DNA of 64,000 nt from Sclerotinia nivalis (Eukaryota > Ascomycota > Leotiomycetes > Helotiales > Sclerotiniaceae), in the NCBI GenBank assembly GCA_029531795.1, contig JAPEIS010000003.1, positions 1,736,001 to 1,800,000 of the forward strand, written 5' to 3'. The notes beneath the pieces were generated by a model. It was not told the DNA's origin, ran no database searches, and saw nothing but the letters and a program-made list of their open reading frames with translations. The position numbers and the translations under genes were made by a program. Position 1 is the first letter of the stretch. Each line of letters starts with the position of its first letter. Positions 31,925 through 43,479 of this stretch are shown one piece after another.

Positions 31925-34900
31925 TTAATATAAAATATCAGATAGTTCTTTATAGATACAAAGAGTTCCAATTTGTAAGTATAGGATTCTATAACCTTCA
32001 GGATCCGAAAGGGATTCAGATTCTTCTAATCCAATTTTTTCTAAAGGTGAAAAATTCGGATGTTTTTCGAATTGAGTTAAATTAGATCTCCAGAACGATA
32101 ATAACAAACAAGTTTGCAATAGGAATCGATGTTCTTGGAATATCAGGTTTGATTTGTGATCAGTTCAGTTTTCAGATGATTAACAATCGATTTTATCTTT
32201 TCGACGAATTTTTTTGTATCCAAAATTCCAAAGTAGTTGATCAGTATAGTAAATTCGAAGTTCATTTGAGGGTGGAATTCGTAGTTCGCAAAAAACAACA
32301 TCAGATGGGAGCTTTCGAATCAAACAGAATTGATTGAGAATTCGGTTATCGGTAGTCATTTGGATTAATCATTTTACAGGTAGGAAATATACAATCGAAG
32401 GTATTACTCAAGTATAGTATTTGTTTGTTCAATTTGGTTATCGGTTTTTGAATAGTAGGTTATCGATAGCCTCGAGGTAGTGTTTAGGTGTTTACAGATA
32501 TACTTCCAGAAATCAGAAATAAATTGGATTCCATAGTTGGATATAATAATCTATAGCAGATTGTGAAACTTTCATATATGCTTCAGGAATAAATGGGATA
32601 TTTTTTCGGAATTATAGGTTCCTCGATAAAACAAAAAGTGTTTCATTTTAATCAATCGATCGATTATTACAAATATCGTATTATATTCAAAGCTTTTCGG
32701 AAGATGGATAATAAAATCGATCAAGATATCTCTTTAGGTTTATTGTGGGATTAGAAAAGGATGTAGGACTTCTTTTTGTTTTTTGCAGTTCGGGATTGTT
32801 CAATAGTAATTATAACAATTATATATTCAATAGAATATATAATCATAATAATCTAACCAATAGTAATTCCAGGATAACAATTCAAAGGTATGAGTACAAT
32901 GTAGGTATCCAGCAGCCGAAGAATCGTGTATCAAACGAAGAATTTCGGCTTTCAGAAGATCGTGATCGGAAATATAAAACTTTCTATAATAATACAATAG
33001 ATTATTGTTTTTAGTATATTTAACTAGAGTGATTTTCGGATATTTAGAGATATTCTTTTGTAAAGCTTTTAGAATTGATATCAAGAATAGATCAATCAAA
33101 TATGCTTCGATAAATAGAGATTTCAATTCTTCAAAAGATTCAAATAGGATAACTGTTACGGGTTCATCTCTCTTCACCTGCACGTGATCATGTGTGCCTT
33201 AGGCACATATGCATACACTCACTTCTATATAGTCAGGTCACCTCCTTGACCTTCTTCCCCTCTTCGTAGTACAACAATAGATCAACCCTACACATACCTT
33301 TTCCCTCACCGTGATAATAACAGGTTCGGATTCTTCAAGATTAGTAAATGTAAAGGATGTTAATTCAAAAATCTGAATAAAAGTCGAAAGCAAAATAGAT
33401 TCAAGATAGATTTGATTATAAATTGTAATTGTAAAACGGACTTTTTTCTTCGAAACAATAACGAAGAGTAAATCTATATCAAGATTTTCGATTTTCAAGA
33501 CAATCTAACTTTGGTATAATAAGTGTTCATTTTTCTCTTGAAGCAAATCCTTTGATTTTCTAATCAAAGTATCAAGCTTAGCTTTTTGCTTTTCGAGCCG
33601 ATATATGATTTTGAAATTGAATCGGAACAAGAATTCGGATTAACAGGCTTGACAATGGTTCAATAACTTCGTTGTCGTAAAGTATTCTAGATTCTTATGA
33701 TTTGTAATAATCTTAATCGGAGAAAGAACGCTTTTTAGTTCGGGGCGCCATTCTTCGAAACAACAAATAATTGCCAGCAATTCCTTATTATAAATCTCGT
33801 AATTGTATTCGATCATTAAATACTTTTTTGAGAAGAATACAACAAATTGTAATATTCCTTCATCATTATATTGAAATAATACTCCAACGGAAACAAAATC
33901 TGATACATCAGTTTCTACAATCATATCTTTTTCTCAATCGAAGAAAGCTAGAACAAGTGTTGTTATAAATACAGACTTCAAATTGAGAAATGATTCCTTA
34001 TAAGTAGAGTTCTAATTGAAGGCTATATCATTCTGGATCAGGTTTACTATCGAACGAATTATCTTCGAGAAATCGCAAACGAATCGTTGATAAAAGTTAT
34101 TAAAGCTTATAAATGTCTATATATCTATTAAATTTCGAAGTATCTTCCATTCGACGATCGTTTTGATCTTAATCGAATTCATACAGATCCCTTTTCTTTT
34201 TACAATCAATTCTAGAAACTTGATTTCGAGCTTCAGAAACTCGTATTTGGATAGATTGATATATAGCCTGATATATTCCAAAACGATTAGTACCTTCTAT
34301 ATATACTTTATATATTCGAAACAGATCTTACTATAAATCAGAATATCATTCAGATAAGCAATATAGAATATATCCAGATATTCCTTCAGGGTATTGTTGA
34401 TGAAACACTGAAATGTTGTTGGGACTCTGATAAACCCGAACAGTATTACTAGAATCTCAAACAAACCGAATCGGGTCCGAAATACAATCAGATATTTTTA
34501 GTTTTCTTTAATCCTGATATTATTAAAAACAAAAATGATATCGATCTTAATGAAATACTTTATTCCTTTCAGATTATTCAAAGACTTCTTAGTTAAAAAC
34601 AATAAATATCGGTCTTTAACAAATAGATTATTCAATATACAATAATCTATATAGAATCGTAGACTTCTATTGGATTTCTTGACAAACAGAACGAGCAAAG
34701 CGGAAACAGACAAGCTTAAACGGATAAATCCTTTTGTTAGATTCTTTTGTAATTATTCTTACAGAACTTTCAATTTATCTTAGGATATTGAGTAAAGAAT
34801 TTCAAATGGTAATTTGGCCTCTTCTTGTAATCGGATATTATAGTTATACGAATAATATAGCAGAAGTTTATCGATATTGTATAGGGAAAAAACATTAATC

Positions 34901-35000
34901 CATTTTCGAAATTCAGTAAATAGATCTTCGGGTTTCGGATCCTTTTTCTTGCTCAGAATATCCTCGATCATTTTAATATTAGCTTGGAAAAACTAATAAT
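31925..35000 (-). pseudogene. Element C pol (RT, RNase H, integrase), RIP-inactivated
   Basis: Minus-strand blocks: [20 protein letters not shown] and [12 protein letters not shown] (RT, 34498-34713); [28 protein letters not shown] (RNase H, 33640-33924); HDSSAAGYLHCTHTFELL (integrase H2C2, about 32900). A chromodomain is not clearly visible in what remains near 32000. The solo LTR at 33154-33316 interrupts pol. The frames are broken by many transition stops; limits are approximate. Confidence 0.8.
33154..33316 (+). mobile_element. Solo LTR of family E inserted in element C
   Basis: 163 bp, same as 9499-9661 with few changes. Target duplication ATAAC at 33149-33153 and 33317-33321. Confidence 0.95.
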
Positions 35001-36033
35001 CTCTTCAAGTATACATAAAGCAAACTCGTATTGAAACGATTACTATATCTCGGGTTTTTAAAGCTTCGAAACAGAACAACAAGTAAACTAAATAGAACTT
35101 GGCAGGGATATCGAACAAAACTCGGACACTAATCAATTATATAAAAATATTACAAAATTTCCGATAATATTCGTTATTGAAACGAAAAATGATCGATACA
35201 AATTCGATTCGGGGATTATACTTTTTTAGCTAAATCATTCTCAAGACGATTGAATAATGAATCAATTTAATTATATAAATCTTCGATCTTTTCTTAATAT
35301 AATCATTGATACGAAAATCGATTAGAATATAACAGCATATTTGGTTTTCAGATAGGACTTTCCTATCGAATCTAATAACTTCGAAAGAACAATTTGTAGA
35401 TCGAGAAATTAAAAGACTCGATTCAATTTCGATCTACAAAAGTATAGTCTTTGCAATTGTTATTCATTATAATATAGATCGAATAGAATCGATCAAAAGT
35501 TAGCAGAACAGTGACAGACAATATCATCAGATTAACTCGATTGCTTATCTCTTCAACAAAAGATAAACTCTCGATCGTAACAACGAATAAACGAAATATA
35601 TACAATAGATTTGTTTGATAACGATTTATATCAGACAAACGCCATTTCCCGAATTCGGGGAATCAGAAGGAGACAGATTGTACAGGGAAATCATTTACAA
35701 ATAGAACGGAACAGGGAATCGAATAGAAGATTGAATAAAGGATAATAGGACAGGACTATTACAATCGATTCGAGTTTGAATAGAATAGTTATCAAGGAAC
35801 AAACAGTTTTTAATTATATAATTAATAGATCTATAATAGAAATATTCCCCTCGATCTTATCGAATTATACATTTCTGGGAACTAAAATCCATTGGATCTT
35901 TAACGAGAATAGAAACAATAGAGATTCGATTAATTGAATCTGAATTCTGAATAGGAGTACAAATTGGCAAAACAATGGAGATCCGAATAACATTAATAGG
36001 GTTCATCAAGTATAGACAACAGCTTTCAAGAAT

Positions 36034-36684
36034 TTATACAAATATAACAAATGTATTAGCATTATTCGTCGGGGGTTTAACAGTAACGATCTGATTCTTT
36101 AGTTTATTTGATAAAGTTTGTTCTAGTAAGACAATCAAGATGCTATTGTTATTGGTCATTCCGGCCTTTAGGGCTAATTTCTGGAATTCAGTATAGAAGA
36201 TATAGAAAAACAGATTCTTTTGTTTCAAAGTAAACAAGTTCTTTCGGATTTCGATAGATTTATTATGATTTCTATAAACTCTTTTTAGTATTTTCAATAA
36301 GTTTTTATAATCGTTTAATCTAACAAATTCTTCTTTGGTATTATATAGACGAATTTGTATAGCGATAGGTTCAATAAATCTTCCAGTTATATAAATCAGA
36401 TAGAAATACAACGAAGTATAACAATCAAAATTGGTATATATCTTGTTCTGTATTTGATCGATGAATCGATCAAGGTTGGTTTTAGTTCTATCGAAAAGCA
36501 TAGAATCAGAAAGTTTTTTGTTCAATTGAAGTCTTGATACAAAGACGACAAAAAGCAATTCGACAATAGATAAAGATGTAATAGAAACAAACAAATCAGT
36601 AGAAGTAGAAACAAACGAAATAGAGAAATCAAAAGTTGATTGTAGGATCAGTAGAAAACAAGGATAAAAAAGGTGAATCATCAA
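36034..36684 (-). pseudogene. Element C gag fragment
   Basis: 216 open codons on the minus strand beside the 5' LTR. The middle (DRTKTNLDRFIDQIQNKIY, then YITGRFIEPIA, LLKILKRVYRN) matches the layout of a Gypsy capsid. The N-terminal hydrophobic stretch is probably an effect of mutation; no intact zinc knuckle was found. Confidence 0.7.
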
Positions 36685-36948
36685 TTTATAATTCTTCTTT
36701 TTCTATTATACAAATATAGCTTTTTTGATTTGCAAATCAAGAACAAGTTTTTGATTGGTAGACTATAGATTGATCATTTCCTTTTCCGTTTCTGAATTAT
36801 ATTCGTCTAGAATAACGAAATATTGATATTATACAACAATATCATTCGTTATTGCAATAGCAAATTCTTCGGGGGAGCCGGATTGGCTCAAGGGATATAG
36901 ATGGGTCGATATCGTAGAAGTATTGATATATTGAAAGGAGCTATATAG

Positions 36949-37203
36949 TATTACGAATTTGGCAAATAAAATTGTAATACAGAATAACAGATCTCTTTTT
37001 ATTAACAAAATATAACTCGAGAAACTACAATTCTATAACAAAGTAATTTCTTAAATATAATTTATACGAAGGCTAATCCCGATCAGGGATTAACCGTCGC
37101 TTATCCGATGCCTCGATCTTATTGGTCGAGGTCGGGCGGTTCTGCACGTTTATGCAGCGGATCCCGGGCGGTCCCGTATATGCTATACGGCGACCCCGTG
37201 ACA
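36949..37203 (-). repeat. 5' LTR of element C
   Basis: 255 bp, transition-mutated copy of 31359-31613; its first 30 bp on the plus strand show C-to-T and G-to-A changes only. Confidence 0.9.
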
Positions 37204-37491
37204 TTTTGTATATTAATGATATAACTTTAATCATTTATTCTTCAAATTGAAAAAAAAACATTCTTTTCCTCGAAAAAGCAATCAAACAAATTTATACTTT
37301 CAATAAGAAAAACACTATCCAATTCGATTTAACAAAAACGGAATTAATATATTTTTTTATATTCAAATATATTAAAGATACTTTAATCAAACTTTCAAAT
37401 TTAGAAATTGTATAATCTTCATCATTGATTAAATAATTAGGAATATAATTCGATCTCGATTTCAATTTCAAATAGTATATTGTTATTCGAA

Positions 37492-37903
37492 TGTTACGCC
37501 GCTACAATCCTTTATCATTAGAAAATGATTAAGGGGCTTATAGAAAAACTATAATAATTTCTACTAAAGGTCAAACAAGGGCTTGGTAAGAATGAAGATA
37601 TAACGATTGCATTGTATGATAATTATAGTATTTAAATTAATGATTGTTTTTAAGTACAAAGTTTTACAATAAAAGAATCCATTCTACTTATATAGATCTT
37701 CGTATTTGGGAGCCTTAAAAGCCTTCAAAGCTTTAATGTTTTAGAAGTATTAGAAGTCTTTGAAATTCCAATGCTTTAGGAGCATTGGGAGTTTTCGAAA
37801 TTCCAATGCTCTAGGAGTGTTTGGAGTTTTCGAAACTTTAATACTTTATCACATGATTTGATATTAATATAGTCTGTACTCGTTTGTTCTTACAATTATT
37901 TTA
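37492..37903 (-). repeat. 3' LTR of chromovirus B, first part
   Basis: Contains four of the ~35-bp units (about 37700-37845). It continues after the LINE fragment at 39499-39571. The last 14 bp here (37890-37903) are the LINE target duplication. Confidence 0.88.
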
Positions 37904-39484
37904 CCCCCTCCGAATCCGAACCAAAAACATCCTAGCTAAAGCTGGTATCAGAACTGCCGAATCAAGGTTTTCAAGAATTATCCTAGCCCTTCCAAAAGCC
38001 GAACATGTTAATCCAATTGCACTTCCTCCTTGGAGGAACAAAGAACTTCGTATCACTACGGAAACCAGAATCAATGGTCCTCTCGGTCGTTCGAAGGAAC
38101 GAGCAGCTAAGGATTTCGAAAGATTTATATCTACAATTCCAAAAAGTGATCTGCAAGTTTTCTCCGATGGTTCGAAAAGCGAAGCTCTGGACGGTGCTAC
38201 AGGAGGTGGATCAGTGACTTATCAATACAATCTGTAAATGGATCGACAGGTTTTCTCATTAGGCTGTAACACTGAAGTTTTCGATGCTGAAGTAGCCGCA
38301 GCTCTGAAAGGTGCTCAAACAGCGATTCAACTACCCTCAGCTAGATTTGCTACAGACCTTTGGATTTTCTTGGATAATCTGGAGGTTGCTATACGTTTAG
38401 ACTCTCATTCGACTAGATCCTCTCAATCGATATTTGAAGAATTCTGCAAGTTAGCTACAGCTTGACCTCTCAGACCTCGCTTGCCACATACCCGCCCTAA
38501 TTCAATTCGAATCCGATAGATTCCTGAGCATCTAAATATCCCCGGAAATAAAGCAGCGGACAAAGCAGCTAAAGAGGGAACAACACTCCCATCCCCACCT
38601 GATCCTATTTGCACTCTTGCCTCTTTGAAAAGGATCGCTAAATCGAATGCTAAATTAGCAAGATCAAAGCTATAAACAATCACAGCACCATTAAGCTATA
38701 ATGATCTTTTTATAACTTACAATAACAAATCGATTATGCTTTCTTTTGATCGAACGATACTAGGATATATCCTAGCAGCCAGATCTCAACACGGCGATTT
38801 CGCAGCGTATCACGACCGCTTCAATCACGAAGATGCTTATATGCTATACTCATATAGGAAAAGAAAATCCCCTCTTCATTTTTACTTTTGTAAAATTGGA
38901 AATGCTCAAAAAACCCTTTCAAAGTTACCACCATCTGAAGCCATCCCCTATCTTTTGGGAAGTATAGAAGGAACAGCGAAACTAACAGTTTAGCTCAAAT
39001 CTACAAGGTTCTATCAGGATATATGTCCTCGATTCCCTATACAATTTATTGATTGAAGGATTGTTTTGATTTTTATTTTTATTTTTATTTTATGTTATTT
39101 TTTTGATTTTCTTTGTATAAGGCGTTGGGTTTTGGTTCGGAAAGATTGAGTTTGTATAAACTTTAAAAAAAAAAAAAAATCTTTATATTAACAAAACCAT
39201 ATTAAAAAGCTCGATTGCGATGACGAAGGAGAGGAGATCAGGAATCGAGGGATCTAACTGTATTGTGGAGGACAGCTGAAATATCTACCCAAGGGATTAA
39301 CTCAATACGCAACGGCAATCATGTAAACCCTGCTGAAGCATTTAGCATATATAATACTAGTAAATTTAGATTAGCTAGTTAGAAACCCAGGGGCCTTCCT
39401 CCCCTGGCGTCCTTTGTCCCAATTGGGAATTTGAGGCCTGTGCTTCGCACAGAGCCTCGGACGAAAAATATCACACACACACAA
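37904..39484 (+). mobile_element. 5'-truncated LINE (second family), RNase H end of ORF2
   Basis: The exact 14-bp duplication TTACAATTATTTTA flanks it (37890-37903, 39485-39498). The plus strand starts inside ORF2: SRFSRIILALPKAEHVNP, SDLQVFSDGSKSEALDGA (RNase H), EVFDAEVAAALKGAQTAI, WIPEHLNIPGNKAADKAAKEG, then HFYFCKIGNAQKTL and IPYLLG, the Cys/His tail typical of fungal LINE ORF2. A handful of stops (38235, 38463, 38672, 38991) are RIP-like, but damage is light beside the neighbours. The 3' end has a 15-A run (about 39164-39178) and a (CA)n tail. The family differs from the 6-kb LINE. Confidence 0.92.
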
Positions 39485-39498
39485 TTACAATTATTTTA

Positions 39499-39571
39499 AT
39501 CTTATATTAATTTAATCAAATCATAATATATATTCATACAATTAATTATTGTAAAATTTGTAATTATAATA
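39499..39571 (-). repeat. 3' LTR of chromovirus B, second part
   Basis: Completes the LTR interrupted at 37903; a purine-rich AAATAGGGGATAG abuts it on the minus strand as the polypurine tract. Confidence 0.85.
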
Positions 39572-39751
39572 CTATCCCCTATTTAGGTTAAAACTTATCT
39601 CAAGTTTATAAGGTAGGGTTATATTTTGAAGAAAAGATACAGGATTCTTTTTTTTCATTATATCTATTTTCAAAATTAAGAAATCTTTATCTTTTGTTCG
39701 AAAATATTCTGAATAGATTTTTCTAGTTCAATTTATCAATAATTGTGGAAT

Positions 39752-40220
39752 TGAAATATCTTTCTGTTCTTATTGTTGCAATGAAAAGCTTCGTTATATA
39801 AAAGATATTAATAATTCTTAACATTTTTGTTGTTTCGAATATGTTTTGATTCGAATTCTTTGTAATATCGAATTTCCTTTGGAAGAAGATTGGGATTGGA
39901 AAGTATTTTGTATTTCGGATTGGGTTTTTTTGGATAAATAGGAAGAGAAATTAAATCGTAAAGAAAAAGAAACATTTGCTAAAATTTTGTATTTGTATAA
40001 ACAAAAGAAATTCCTATACGATTGTAAAAAGCGAATAATTAATCATAGTTTTAAATATTTGGATGAATTGGATACTTTGGAAGAGAAAGAACGATTAGCG
40101 AAAGAACAAACGGAAAAGGAAGGAGTGGGTGGAAATACTTTCGGTTTTAGTGATGTCTTGTTCGATCTTTTAGAAGGTTTCGATCCTTCGTTTTTCTTGA
40201 GTCTCTTAGATTTTTTCTAA
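39752..40220 (+). pseudogene. Antisense cysteine-rich ORF inside chromovirus B
   Basis: Same position and frame as 8641-9117 in A. Here the first motif reads C-x2-C-x6-Y, so the two copies together show C-x2-C-x6-C in the ancestor. Two stops (near 39820 and 39940) are RIP-like; from 39987 the frame is open for 77 codons: YLYKQKKFLYDC, LDELDTLEEKERLAKEQ, and an acidic-hydrophobic C-terminus LFDLLEGFDPSFFLSLLDFF resembling an activation-type tail. Function unknown. Confidence 0.7.
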
Positions 40221-40317
40221 ATAGATCTGAATATTGTTGATGGAATATTTGTAGTTTCTTAAAACAATTGAGATTTTTCCTGGATTCCTAAGTGTTTTTT
40301 GAATATAGGTAATCGAA

Positions 40318-40530
40318 TTATTTGATCAAATATTTTATTGTATTTTTGATATATTTATAATCTAATATAGTTTCAATATTGTATTTAGTATTCGGGTTGA
40401 TAGATTCGATTATAATTTCTAATGCATTCGGTGTTCCTGATAATGTTAATTCGAGTAGGGATATATAGAATATTGAATGGATATTCATAATATTTGATAG
40501 TTTCAATCTGAAATTAATAGATCCTACCAT
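40318..40530 (-). pseudogene. Chromovirus B integrase C-terminus and chromodomain start
   Basis: Minus strand: FRLKLSNIMNIHSIFYISLLEL then YNIETILDYKYI, matching 9215-9403 in A. The rest of B pol is distributed over 40560-41561, 48315-49357 and 49521-50518, with the RT active site near 49320. Confidence 0.8.
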
Positions 40531-41561
40531 TTCTTCGATTTCGAATAATCTTAATTTCTTATAATTTAGTTTATTGTTTAGTTGTTACATTTGAATGTTT
40601 CTTCGAATCAAATAAACTTTATCCCTTTTTTTAAAAATAGGTTCTATATTCTGTGATTCATTATAATATACAACTGTTCTCAAGGTTATGAACTGCAGAT
40701 CCAATGAAAGCTGTTCGTATAGTTCCTTGATTTCCGATATATCTTTTATAGCTTCGTTGGTATTCGCTATTTGTAAAAATGATGAATAGTAAATTAATAA
40801 AATATATCCATAATTAGTATATACTGGTATTACTTTTGTTATCTCCGTTTTTGATGTATTATATACAAATTGAGCTAAGAGTAATAATTCAATTCAGTTG
40901 TTTTGTTTCTAATTGATATAGCAATATAGATAAACTTCTATTATTTGATTTAGATATTCTATTTAGTTATCTATTTGAAAATGAAATGTAATAGATAATT
41001 TGTGTTTGATTTCAAGTAATGTTATAAGAGTAATCTAGAATTTTGATATGAAAAGTTTGTCTTTATCTGAAATTATTTTTTCTAATATATTATAAATACT
41101 GATTATATTTTGTAGAAACATATAAATCAGATTATCTATTGTCCATTTTTTACAGAATAGTATTATATAAACGAATTTTCTTAATCTATTTATTATCATT
41201 AGAATAGAATCGTATTCTTTTAATGTGATCGGGTTTTTGGATATAAGTAATTTAACTATGAAATCCTATACGATGGATTTCTATAATTGAATAGATAAGT
41301 TGGGGGTTTTGAACTGACTATATGAAGTATACTTAATAGTTTTGTTTTGTATATAGATATTGCAGTTTCTAATTACTTTTTCAATTATAGTTTTCATTTT
41401 CGGAAAGTAAATTTCTTTTTTGAATTAAACAAAGGTTTTTGTTATTCTTTGATGTTTATAAACTGGAAGTTTGTATTGTTTTCGAATATATTTTTCTATT
41501 AGTTTGGAAGGTATATATAATTTATTGTAAAAGTAAATGAATTTGTTTTCGATACTGAATC

Positions 41562-41724
41562 TGTTACGGGTTCATTTCCCTTCATCTGCACGTGATCATG
41601 TGTGCCTTAGGCACACATGCATACACTCACTTCTATATAGTCAGGTCATCTCCTTGACCTTCTTCTCCTCCTTGTAGTACAACAATAGATCAAATCTATA
41701 TATACCTTTTCCCTCACCGTGATA
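41562..41724 (+). repeat. 5' LTR of chromovirus E
   Basis: Nearly free of RIP; palindrome TGTGCCTTAGGCACA at its centre and a TATATAG box-like motif downstream of it. Confidence 0.93.
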
Positions 41725-42013
41725 GTTTGTACTACCCTTTCAAAGGCTTCGTCATTTTACGAAGTGATCTGGTTTTGCTAAATCATTTGTAGGCTTCTAT
41801 ATCTGTTTTCGATTGTTTTTGTGTTATTGTAACTCGCTTGCTTTTGTGCGATTGTATTTCTTATCTGCTTTTGTGTAGCTTCTGATCTTTGATTGCTTTT
41901 GTGCGATTGTATTTATTTGCAAACTTTTGTATCTGTTTTTAATTGCTTTTGTATAATCGCAAATTCCTTATCGATTACTTTGTACAATTGTAATTCTTTT
42001 TACAATAGCTTTC

Positions 42014-43389
42014 GGTTCTACATTCATTGGTAATGCGACTTCTACTTCTATCGAAGGAATTCGTACCGAAATCCAACGAATCTTCGGTCAATGGTCTACT
42101 ATTATACAAATCCTAGCAAAATTGGATACTCCAATGATGCCAAACCTCGTTGTTAGTTTTAACGAACAAATTGTTTATCTGAATTATGTTTTTTCTATCA
42201 TCGAAGATTGCTTTACTATTCAAACTACTTATATTGCTACTCAAACAAATAAAATCGAGGAATTCAAAGCGGAAAACATCGAGCTTCTTTGTACTTTAAT
42301 TGGCAAGCAAGCTTAGCTGGACATCGGTGATATTGTTACTAGCCAGAAACCGACTACTTTTTGCCAAACTCAAAAGGATCTGCTTGTTTTTAAAAGCAAA
42401 AGATCTAATATTCTTGTCCGACAAGAGGATTATCAGTTCTGGAAGTTAGGTTTGCAACTCTGTTGAATGATCGATTTATAATTTTTTGTTTCCGAATAAA
42501 AGAAGATTAGTTATACTATTAGTTTTCTCGATAATCAAATACGACAAAAGTGTATTACGAATATCATTAGATTCGTTAACGATCCTATTTACTTCGATTC
42601 TGCTGTTTCGTTTTTGGCCAAATTGAACAAATTATATATCTTTGTAGATATCGAAAAAAAAGCTTCATTTAAATTCGATAAGCTTTCTATAGATCCAAAG
42701 GAATCCTTTTCGGTTTTCTTTTCTATGTTGTCTCATCTTGTTAACTCTTATCACAAATCTAATTGCGAGATTGTTAATACGATAAAACAAAAGGTTACAG
42801 TTCCCTTTCGAACTTTGATCATTGGTAACTCGAACCTTTACACAACCGACAATATTGATGGTTGGCAAAAGAAATTCTCTATTTGAAGTCAGAATCTTCG
42901 TGATGTTAAATATTATAACAAAAATTCTGGTAAAGTATCTATTACTGACGATAACCTTATAGATTTCGATATAATGAAACAAAAAGAACAATAGAAAAAG
43001 GATCTACAAAATAAGAAAAAGAAGTTTAATCCTGTGGTTTCTTGCAATTGTTGTAATAGGATTAACCATCTTCAGATTGATTGTTATACTATTTATGATA
43101 TCAATGGTAATTTTCTTTCTAGCAAACAAGTTTCTGTTAATACTTTTTCCAATCGCAATACCACTGCCTCAATTAATCCGGCTTCCGATCAACATATTGC
43201 CGTTCCGGCTTTTCGAAGTGCTAATAGGTTTAATAATAATCGCAATGGATTTCGAGGAGGATATACTAATAATTGGATACAAAGTCAACAGTATCTGAAT
43301 CAGATACAATAGCAAGGCTATATCGAGCCAGAGGAGGTTGTCTCTATATTCAGTTCAGTTAAGGAAAATCTTGAACAGGGAAAAGATTA
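42014..43389 (+). pseudogene. Chromovirus E gag
   Basis: One frame with scattered stops. Capsid-like SFLAKLNKLYIFVDIEKKA and FSVFFSMLSHLVN (42614-42886) are followed by an intact retroviral-type zinc knuckle, C-x2-C-x4-H-x4-C (CNCCNRINHLQIDC, about 43043-43084), then an Asn-rich tail. Pol is in another frame, so expression would have needed a frame change or separate start. Confidence 0.8.
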
Positions 43390-43479
43390 ATTTTTACGAA
43401 AAATCGCTCGTAGAGGAATACTAAAAGCAAAAAAGTAAATCAAGGAATGAATAAAGATAAACCATTATAGTTTAACTCT

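Larger units (their letters stand above)
31359..37203 (-). mobile_element. Gypsy element C, full length with 255-bp LTRs
   Basis: LTRs are 31359-31613 and 36949-37203, both 255 bp, with termini of TGTCAC...GTGACA type (TATCAC and TATTAC after RIP). The target duplication TTTTG is at 31354-31358 and 37204-37208. Gag and pol are on the minus strand, so the 5' LTR is the right one. A purine-rich AAAAAGAGGGATAT lies just before the 3' LTR on that strand. The two LTRs differ almost only by transitions; the right one is partly hit, the left one is nearly clean. It is inserted into the right LINE next to its RT catalytic box. Confidence 0.93.

Noticed and set aside
33238..33498. Minus-strand frame crossing the solo LTR in element C
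   Set aside because: It joins LTR sequence to pol remnants of C and is an accident of the insertion.
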